Assembly: GCA_019090765.1 (NCBI GenBank)
Contig: JAHRVJ010000137.1
Span: 1-11,930 of the forward strand
DNA length: 11,930 nucleotides
Reading direction: 5' to 3'
From: Ilumatobacteraceae bacterium
Lineage (GTDB): Bacteria > Actinomycetota > Acidimicrobiia > Acidimicrobiales > Ilumatobacteraceae
Shown: positions 6,177-11,930 of the stretch, piece by piece
How the letters are laid out: every line of letters starts with the position of its first letter
Position numbering within the stretch: the stretch's first letter is position 1
Notes under the pieces: model-generated
The model's input: the letters and a program-made list of their open reading frames with translations, nothing else
Databases searched by the model: none
Told to the model about the DNA's origin: nothing
Translations under genes and position numbers: made by a program

Positions 6177-8414
6177 GACAAGGCTCTGCAGCTCCGAAGC
6201 CATCTGTGCGAGTTCGCTCGCGGCTCGCTGGCTGTCGGCGGCACCCGACGACGTGCTCTCAGCAGCAGTCGCGACTGCTTGCATGTTCGAGGTGATCTCA
6301 GTCGAACCGCGGCTGGCATCGTTCACCGAGTGAGCAATCTCGCTCGTCGTCGCTGCTTGTTCCTCGACTGCTGAAGCAATCGTGTTCTGGAACTCAGAGA
6401 TCTGGTTGATGATCTCCGCGATCTCGCCGATCGCTGAGACCGAATGGCCAGTATCACCTTGGATGGTCTCGATCTTCTGCGAGATGTCCTCGGTGGCCTT
6501 CGCGGTCTCCTTCGCCAGCTCCTTGACCTCGTTGGCGACCACGGCAAAGCCCTTGCCGGCCTCGCCGGCTCGAGCAGCTTCGATCGTGGCATTGAGCGCC
6601 AAGAGATTGGTCTGCTGGGCGATGCCCGTGATCACCTTGACGATTTGGCCGATTTCGGCCGAGCTCTCGCCCAGCTTCTCAACTGTCGCGTTCGTGGTCG
6701 ACGCTGCCCCGACCGCTTGTTCGGCGACCTTGGCCGCATCCGCGGCGTTCTTCGCGATCTCCTTGATCGAAGCGCTCATCTCCTCTGCCCCAGTCGATAC
6801 GGACTCCACGTTGCGGCTGACTTCGACAGAACCTTCGCTGACCAGCGATACCTGGCTCGACGTCTCCGCGGCATTGGCCCCCATCTGCTCGGAGACCACC
6901 TGGAGTTCTTCGGCTGCCGCGGCAAGGGCCTCAGAGTTCTTGGAGATCGCTGAGATGCTCTCACTGAGAACGCTGACCGTTTTCGCGACTCCCTGGGCCA
7001 TCAAGCCGATCGGGTCGTCACCAGTGATCGGGATTTCGACAGTGAGATCACCCTCAGCCACTGCTGTGACAGCTTCGAGCACAACTTTCACGCCCCCTTC
7101 AAGGCGCTGCTTGCTCTCTACGTCGGCGGTGATATCTGTGGCGTACTTGACAACCTTGAACGGCTCGCCCTCATCATTCATGATCGGGTTGTAGGTGGCC
7201 TGAATCCAGATCTCCTTGCCGCCTTTTGCGATCCGCTTGTACTCGCCGCCGTCGAATTCGCCGCGGCCGAGCTTCTCCCAGAACTCCGCGTACTCAGGCG
7301 TCGCGGCATACTCATTGTCGACGAATAGGCGGTGGTGCTTTCCAACGAGCTCCTCAGCTGAGTAGCCGAGCGTCGCACAGAAGTTGGGGTTGGCCTCGAT
7401 TATGGTTCCGTCGAGGTTGAACGAGATCACCGCTTGCGACTTGTTGATCGCCTCGAGTTGACCTCTGCTGTCTGCCTGGAGCAACCGCTCTTCGGTTGAA
7501 TCGTCGAATATCACGACGTACCCGATCGCATCGCCAGCGCCGTCAGTCACTTCGTTGATGCGCGTTGTGACGAGCCGGTCGGAGAATCGGAAATCGACAT
7601 CCATCGGCATGTCTCGACGCATCCCCAGGCGTGCCTCGACTCGCTCGGGGTTCTTATGGAAGCGGTGGATCGACCCACCTAGTAGCTCGTCCACGCTGAT
7701 ACCGAAGTGATCAACAAGATTTGGCTCAATCATCCTAAATGTCTTGAGACCCGCCTCGTTGACATAGACGATGTTGAGGTCTATGTCCGCAACGATGACG
7801 TTTGCCTGGAGGTTCTCGAGGATCCCGAGGAGTCCCGATACTTCTTCAAGCAGCGGGCTTGCGCCGGAATCGATTGTTGGGGCCGAAATGTGGCCGTTGG
7901 CTGATTCCATGATTTCTTCCTTCTCGGTGGTTGGTGTTGCAGTTCTTGGCTTGCTCTTAGTTCTTGATGGGGATGTTGCCTTGCGCGAAGCTTTGGATCG
8001 TGCCGCTGATTGGGTCGCCTTGGACTTTGCATTCCCAGGCCTCTTCCCCGCCTCAACAAGAGCGTCCGCGACCGGTATTACCACCGCTGCCGTCGCGTCG
8101 ATCAGGTCCTGCTCGACTCCGATGTGGACCATCGAATCAACCAGGATTCCCACGACCTTGTCCATCCGCGCCTTGGTGATCGGAACGTTTGCGTGAGCAC
8201 CGATGATGTCGCGCCCCTTGTAGACCTCTGGGCCTCCAACGGCTTGACTGACGAAGGCCGCGAGCATCTTCGACTGGCCTTTCATGCTCACCCCCTGGAA
8301 AACCGTCGACAGCGAACGGTCAGCCAGGATGCGGTGATAGAACTCCTCACAAACAGCATCGATAGCCTCGGCGCCTCCCAGGCGCTCGTACAAGGTGGTT
8401 TCGGTCATGGTCAT
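6159..8414 (-). CDS. Soluble chemoreceptor: truncated haemoglobin-PAS-PAS-HAMP-MCP
   Basis: 751 residues with no transmembrane segment, so a cytoplasmic receptor. Residues 6-125 are a group I-type truncated haemoglobin: YERLGG (9-14), FYHRILAD (25-32, Tyr26 at the likely B10 position), AVGGPEVYKGRD (58-69) and proximal His74 in GAHANVPIT. A Lys/Ala/Ser/Thr/Arg-rich linker follows (about 123-168). PAS1 (about 193-312) carries GGSIHRFHKNPERVE (246-260), resembling the haem PAS of Aer2-type receptors; PAS2 (about 320-432) is a standard sensory PAS (GTIIEANPNFCATLGYS). A HAMP-like segment is at about 440-490, then the MCP coiled coil with the conserved tip QTNLLALNATIEAARAGEAG (601-620). Possible methylation helices include AAAAEELQ and TGAEEMSA. 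The C-terminus (VGQFTY) lacks a CheR-tethering pentapeptide. The ATG overlaps the cheW stop by 4 nt. Predicted role: haem-based O2, NO or redox sensing feeding CheA. Confidence 0.95.
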   Translation of the reverse strand: MTMTETTLYERLGGAEAIDAVCEEFYHRILADRSLSTVFQGVSMKGQSKMLAAFVSQAVGGPEVYKGRDIIGAHANVPITKARMDKVVGILVDSMVHIGVEQDLIDATAAVVIPVADALVEAGKRPGNAKSKATQSAARSKASRKATSPSRTKSKPRTATPTTEKEEIMESANGHISAPTIDSGASPLLEEVSGLLGILENLQANVIVADIDLNIVYVNEAGLKTFRMIEPNLVDHFGISVDELLGGSIHRFHKNPERVEARLGMRRDMPMDVDFRFSDRLVTTRINEVTDGAGDAIGYVVIFDDSTEERLLQADSRGQLEAINKSQAVISFNLDGTIIEANPNFCATLGYSAEELVGKHHRLFVDNEYAATPEYAEFWEKLGRGEFDGGEYKRIAKGGKEIWIQATYNPIMNDEGEPFKVVKYATDITADVESKQRLEGGVKVVLEAVTAVAEGDLTVEIPITGDDPIGLMAQGVAKTVSVLSESISAISKNSEALAAAAEELQVVSEQMGANAAETSSQVSLVSEGSVEVSRNVESVSTGAEEMSASIKEIAKNAADAAKVAEQAVGAASTTNATVEKLGESSAEIGQIVKVITGIAQQTNLLALNATIEAARAGEAGKGFAVVANEVKELAKETAKATEDISQKIETIQGDTGHSVSAIGEIAEIINQISEFQNTIASAVEEQAATTSEIAHSVNDASRGSTEITSNMQAVATAAESTSSGAADSQRAASELAQMASELQSLVGQFTY
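7908..7922 (-). promoter_or_regulatory. Possible internal ribosome binding site and start (Met169) in the receptor
   Basis: On the - strand AAGGAAG (7922-7916) stands 5 nt before an in-frame ATG (7910-7908), codon 169 of the receptor, exactly between the basic linker and PAS1. Initiation here would give a globin-less receptor of 583 residues. It may equally be the vestige of two fused genes, or coincidence in a Lys/Glu-coding stretch. Confidence 0.35.
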
Positions 8415-8932
8415 GAGGGCACTACTTCCGTGATGGGGGTTACGTGGGGAATATTCGGGGTATCAGCGGGCTCGAGGCCCGGAACATTGGAGACGTTGGG
8501 CAGATCGAGTAGCCGGTCGGTGTCGAGGATCAGTAGCAGCTTGCGATCAAGCTTGTAGATCCCTCGAACAAAGTCGCGGTAGACGCCCTTCAGAGTTGGT
8601 GGGAGTGGTTCAAAGTCTTCGTCGGCGACTTCGAACACGTCGCCGATCTCGTCGACGAGGAGGCTTACGACACCTTCGTCATGCCGCACCACTACGTTGA
8701 TCGGTTCTTGGTCGTCGGGCTGCCGCGGTTCGAGCTCAAGTCGATGACGGAGATCGACAGTTGTCACAATCTCACCCCGTAGGTTGATCAGCCCGTGAAT
8801 GACATCTGATACCAACGGCACCCTTGTGCGCTCCTGGTAGCGGATCACTTCCTGGACACAAGTAACAGAGATACCGAGGAACAGGTCCCCTAGATAGAAG
8901 GTGCAGAATCGAGGATCGTCAACGTTGTTCAT
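8411..8932 (-). CDS. cheW: Chemotaxis coupling protein CheW
   Basis: Adaptor of 173 residues that links receptor tips to the CheA P5 domain. It has the CheW fold signature FYLGDLFLGISVTCVQEVI (12-30), GLINLRGEIVTTVDLR (47-62, with the receptor/CheA-contacting Arg52), VVSLLVDEIGDVFEV (88-102) and a C-terminal GIYKLDRKLLLILDTDRLL (124-142). The core ends near residue 145. The last ~28 residues are a Pro/Val-rich tail (from about NVSNVPGLEP) not typical of CheW. Its ATG overlaps the cheA stop and its TGA overlaps the receptor ATG, both as ATGA, so kinase, adaptor and receptor are translationally coupled. Confidence 0.96.
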   Translation of the reverse strand: MNNVDDPRFCTFYLGDLFLGISVTCVQEVIRYQERTRVPLVSDVIHGLINLRGEIVTTVDLRHRLELEPRQPDDQEPINVVVRHDEGVVSLLVDEIGDVFEVADEDFEPLPPTLKGVYRDFVRGIYKLDRKLLLILDTDRLLDLPNVSNVPGLEPADTPNIPHVTPITEVVPS

Positions 8933-11178
8933 GCCGCTTCCTCCGCGAAGAGTGCCGGGAGCGCTAAACGGAGCAATCCTTCAATGTCGAGAATGTCCGT
9001 AACGCGATCTTGAATCACAGCGGAGCCGAGCATTCCTGCTGCCGACGAACCGTGCTGAATATCGAACCGTTGCTCGACGATGTCGAAGATGTCATCGACA
9101 ACGACGCCGACGCTGCGACCACCGTCGGTATAAACAACGACCTGTACCGGCGCATCCTCGGGACGAGTTGAGGGGATGCCCAGCTCCTCGCTGAGGAATA
9201 CCAGGTTGAGAATTTCGTCGCGGTACTGGACAACACGACCATTCGATGTCACCTCAATCTGCTCCGTGGAGAATTCTTCGAGACGAGCGACCATCTCCAA
9301 CAGCAGCGCGAGGCGCCTGTCGCCGAGGCGGAACATCAGCAAGCGGCGCAGATCACCGGCGGCGTTCGCCTCGCCGTCCTCAACGCCGTGCTGCTTGCCC
9401 GCACCAGTAGATGTCATGCCGATGTGCTCGGCAATACCCATCACGTCGAGGATCAGCGCGACTCTGCCATCGCCCATGATCGTGGCGCCAGCGAAGGCGG
9501 AGACCTGCTTGAGTACACGGCCTAATGGCTTGACGACGATTTCGGCGGTGTCACTGATCTCGTCGACAACTAATCCAAACTCGCGATTGTCGGCTTCGAG
9601 TACAACAATGTTGATGCCATCAGAGTGCTCCGGCGGAGCCTTGCCGAACACCTCGTGGAGATGCACCACCGGCAGCAGACGACCGCGGAGCCGGTACACC
9701 GGTGCACCGTGCACATACTCAATGGACGATTGAGGATCGTGGCCATCGATACGCACTAGTTCGAGCAGGCTGACCTGCGGTATCGCGAATCGTTCCTCAT
9801 CACACGCGACGACCAATGCCGGAATGATCGCCAAGGTGAGCGGGATCTTCACTCGAACTGTGGTGCCCAACCCGTGGGTGCTGGCGATGTCGACAGAACC
9901 GCCGATGCTCTCAATGTTGGTCCGGACAACGTCCATTCCCACGCCGCGCCCAGAGATGTTGGTCACCTCGGCGGCCGTTGAGAAGCCCGGCTGGAAGATC
10001 ACGTTGATGATTTCTCTGTCGTTTCTGCCAGCCGCTTCTTCCTTTGTCAGCAAACCTTTTTCAACTGCCTTTCGGCGGATCAGGGCGGGGTCGATTCCGG
10101 CACCGTCATCGCTGATCTCGATGATCACCTGGCCGCCTTCATGGAAGGCGCGCAAGGCGACTGTGCCTCCGGCTGGCTTACCCTTCGCGAGACGAGCTTC
10201 GGGAGTTTCGAGGCCGTGATCGACCGAATTGCGGACGAGGTGGGTCAGCGGATCTTTGATTGCTTCGAGCAAAGTCTTGTCGAGCTCGGTGTGCTTACCT
10301 TCCATCGCCAAGTCGGCTTGCTTGCCGCAGGCAATGCTGAGATCACGGACGATTCGAGGAAACTTGTTCCACACATTCTCGATCGGCTGCATCCGCGTTC
10401 GCATTACGCCCTCTTGCAGCTCCGTGGTAATCAGATTGAGTCGCTGCGTGGTTGCGGAGAACGTTGCGTCGGGATTGGTACCAGTGTACTGAATTATCTG
10501 GTTCCGGGCTAGGACCAGCTCGCCGACCAGGTTCATTAGGTCATCGAGCAGCCCGACATCAACTCGAATCGACTCACTGGCCACGTGCCCGGTGGCTGCG
10601 GCGGTCGGCGAGGTGTCGACTGTTTCAGCGGCATCGGCAGCAAGACTTTCGGGCTCAAGAATCTCGACGTCGGTGGTCTCAGTCGACTCAGCAATATCGG
10701 CCTCGGCAACGACATCGGAAATATCGCCAGTCGCATCGACGGCAGTATCGACGTCAATGGAACCCGATGCATCAGTGTCTGCAGTCGGCGCCTCACCACT
10801 CTCCAGCTGCTCCAGCTCCGAGATCAGTGCGTCATAATTGCCCGTCCCCTCCACGCCATCGGACTGAATTGAGTCGATCATGTCGCGGACGGCGTCGACC
10901 ATCGAGAGCAGCGCTGTCGTAATCGGGCGATCGACCTCGGTCTCGCCGTCGCGCAGCTTCGACAGCAGATTCTCACCGACGTGGGTGACAGCTTCAAGCT
11001 TGTTAAAGCCAAAGAAGCCCGACGTGCCCTTGATCGTGTGAACTGCTCGGAACACGCCAGCCAAGGAATCTGGATTGGCGTTCTGCTCGAGCGTGACGAG
11101 TTCTCGGTCGAGGTCGTCGAGGCTCTCGTAGCTCTCTACGATGAACTCGTTGAGAACATCGTCCATTTCGTCTGACAT
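8929..11178 (-). CDS. cheA: Chemotaxis histidine kinase CheA with two CheW-like domains
   Basis: Autophosphorylating kinase of 749 residues that phosphorylates CheY and CheB. Domains, numbered from ATG 11178: P1/Hpt at about 1-112 with phospho-His47 in HTIKGTSGFFGF; an acidic, Ala/Thr/Asp-rich linker at about 128-200 where a P2 domain would be expected; P3 dimerisation helices from about 203; P4 ATPase with N-box HLVRNSVDHGLE (313-324), DDGAGID (358-364) and GRGVGMD (410-416); P5/CheW-like domain one at about 447-587; and a second CheW-like domain at about 609-742. ATG 11178 is chosen because GGAG lies 7 nt upstream. An in-frame GTG at 11232 would add 18 residues but has no ribosome binding site. 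This is the first che gene of the operon. The missing P2 suggests that response regulators dock directly or weakly. Confidence 0.96.
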   Translation of the reverse strand: MSDEMDDVLNEFIVESYESLDDLDRELVTLEQNANPDSLAGVFRAVHTIKGTSGFFGFNKLEAVTHVGENLLSKLRDGETEVDRPITTALLSMVDAVRDMIDSIQSDGVEGTGNYDALISELEQLESGEAPTADTDASGSIDVDTAVDATGDISDVVAEADIAESTETTDVEILEPESLAADAAETVDTSPTAAATGHVASESIRVDVGLLDDLMNLVGELVLARNQIIQYTGTNPDATFSATTQRLNLITTELQEGVMRTRMQPIENVWNKFPRIVRDLSIACGKQADLAMEGKHTELDKTLLEAIKDPLTHLVRNSVDHGLETPEARLAKGKPAGGTVALRAFHEGGQVIIEISDDGAGIDPALIRRKAVEKGLLTKEEAAGRNDREIINVIFQPGFSTAAEVTNISGRGVGMDVVRTNIESIGGSVDIASTHGLGTTVRVKIPLTLAIIPALVVACDEERFAIPQVSLLELVRIDGHDPQSSIEYVHGAPVYRLRGRLLPVVHLHEVFGKAPPEHSDGINIVVLEADNREFGLVVDEISDTAEIVVKPLGRVLKQVSAFAGATIMGDGRVALILDVMGIAEHIGMTSTGAGKQHGVEDGEANAAGDLRRLLMFRLGDRRLALLLEMVARLEEFSTEQIEVTSNGRVVQYRDEILNLVFLSEELGIPSTRPEDAPVQVVVYTDGGRSVGVVVDDIFDIVEQRFDIQHGSSAAGMLGSAVIQDRVTDILDIEGLLRLALPALFAEEAA

Positions 11179-11313
11179 GAGTGGGCTCCAATACGTGACC
11201 GATCGAAGTGCCCCGTCCCGTTCTGTAGGCACGAGGGCGCTGTGCGATCGACCGTCCGGAGTTCTTTCAATCAGGCCCGCAGGTTCGTAAAGGAACCGTG
11301 TAGTAATTTTGGT
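11179..11313 (-). promoter_or_regulatory. Upstream region of the cheA operon
   Basis: This is 135 bp between the unrecognised ORF and cheA. It could carry an operon promoter or simply be a spacer in a longer transcript. I see no convincing -35/-10 pair or flagellar-sigma site. A 5-bp hairpin GGTTC/GAACC with a 6-nt loop lies at 11282-11297, and two CGATCG hexamers flank the middle of the region. Confidence 0.3.
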
Positions 11314-11928
11314 CTACGACACGCTGCGTGACCCGTGACCACGATCTGCAACTGGGCCACACAAGATCTGGTGCGTTTCGAAGTGCACCGAGGTGGCATC
11401 GAGAGCAAGCCGGTCGGCGAGCAATACAGAACAGGCCGCGCCAAGCGCGGCCGCGCCATTCAAGAGATCGTCCTCGGAAAAGCTTGACCGCGCAGCATTC
11501 AGCGTCGTCGCTAGCTGCAGCTCATCGTGTTTCCCGAGCTGTTCGGCCAGCATGGCAGAAACACCAATGGCGCCCGGCGAGCAGACCCCCAGCCCGTTCG
11601 ACCAGCCGATCACATACTCGACTGCACTCTGCGCGTCAGCTCTAGTTAACGACAGCCGGCGAATTACGCGCAATTTGACAGAGATCCGAGATGCAGTGTC
11701 AAGCAGTATCTCGTCAACATCGCTGCCAGCATCAAAGTCGCCGTGGACATCTTGACTGGCCGCGTTGGTCGAGAAATTCGGGTGAGTTTCGCCACAAATG
11801 AATCCGAGCTCAACATTGCTCAGAAGTACCGATGGCGGACGGGAAACTGTGGCTGGGCTTGTGTTCACGCCAGTAATAGTCCGGAGCAAAATGCTCGGGG
11901 ACCGCATCTTGACGAATTCTTGATTCAA
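11314..11928 (-). CDS. Hypothetical protein, probably 5'-truncated by the window edge
   Basis: I do not recognise this gene. The - strand frame is open from the right edge of the window to a TAG at 11316-11314, about 204 residues. The first available starts are a TTG at 11928 and an ATG at 11907, neither with a good ribosome binding site; the true start may lie outside. The protein has no obvious signal peptide or membrane segment. Residues from about 70 on look like an all-helical soluble protein with Ala/Leu-rich helices (IGWSNGLGVCSPGAIGVSAM, LLNGAAALGAACSVLLADRL). Codon usage resembles that of the neighbours. It is co-oriented with cheA, 135 bp upstream, so it may belong to the same operon. 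The competing + strand frame is Ser/Ala-rich and looks like its shadow. Confidence 0.5.
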   Translation of the reverse strand: MNQEFVKMRSPSILLRTITGVNTSPATVSRPPSVLLSNVELGFICGETHPNFSTNAASQDVHGDFDAGSDVDEILLDTASRISVKLRVIRRLSLTRADAQSAVEYVIGWSNGLGVCSPGAIGVSAMLAEQLGKHDELQLATTLNAARSSFSEDDLLNGAAALGAACSVLLADRLALDATSVHFETHQILCGPVADRGHGSRSVS

Positions 11929-11930
11929 GT

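Noticed and set aside
6382..7194. Long + strand frame of 270 codons opposite the MCP signalling domain
   Set aside because: It is antisense to a highly conserved coiled coil; long antisense frames are common opposite Ala/Glu-rich coding sequence, and its product is low-complexity Ala/Ser.
11179..11232. 18-codon extension of cheA to GTG 11232
   Set aside because: There is no ribosome binding site before the GTG, whereas ATG 11178 has GGAG at good spacing and gives a normal CheA N-terminus.
11282..11297. GGTTC/GAACC hairpin as a terminator of the upstream ORF
   Set aside because: The stem is only 5 bp and is not followed by a U-tract, so it cannot be called a terminator.

Overview
The window is a chromosomal flagellar motor and chemotaxis region from a motile, moderately high-GC bacterium. 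Frequent GTG starts, GC-rich third codon positions and the gene set suggest an actinobacterium, possibly of the Acidimicrobiia type. That assignment is inferred from the look of the proteins; no database was consulted.

Left part (1-2223). A leftward gene begins at about 89 and runs off the window; its first 29 residues look like a FlgN-type flagellar chaperone. Facing away from it on the + strand is a tight flbD-motA-motB operon: FlbD (GTG start at 229), the MotA stator (ATGA overlap with flbD) and the MotB stator (GTG start, 8-nt overlap with motA). A gene-free stretch of about 470 bp (2224-2692) follows, between the convergent motB and cheR. It holds a perfect 16-bp palindrome and several smaller repeats.

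Main part (2693-11178, all - strand). This is one chemotaxis operon, transcribed cheA, cheW, chemoreceptor, hemA-like, cheY, cheB, cheR. Four junctions overlap: cheA/cheW, cheW/receptor and cheY/cheB each share 4 nt as ATGA, and hemA-like/cheY share 13 nt. Only the receptor/hemA-like gap (45 nt) and the cheB/cheR gap (6 nt) separate genes. CheA carries two tandem CheW-like domains. The sole receptor is a soluble protein with an N-terminal truncated haemoglobin, a Lys/Ala/Ser/Thr/Arg-rich linker, two PAS domains (the first with an Aer2-like IHRFHKNP motif), a HAMP-like segment and a standard MCP signalling hairpin.

The most interesting point is the gene directly after the receptor: a divergent glutamyl-tRNA reductase (HemA) relative. 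It keeps the catalytic Cys and the NADPH-binding fold but lacks most of the C-terminal dimerisation domain. A haem-biosynthesis-type gene inside a che operon, next to a haem-protein receptor, suggests a self-contained oxygen, NO or redox taxis module. That is a hypothesis.

Right edge (11179-11930). A 135-bp 5' region of cheA lies here, then an unrecognised - strand ORF that probably continues past the window edge.
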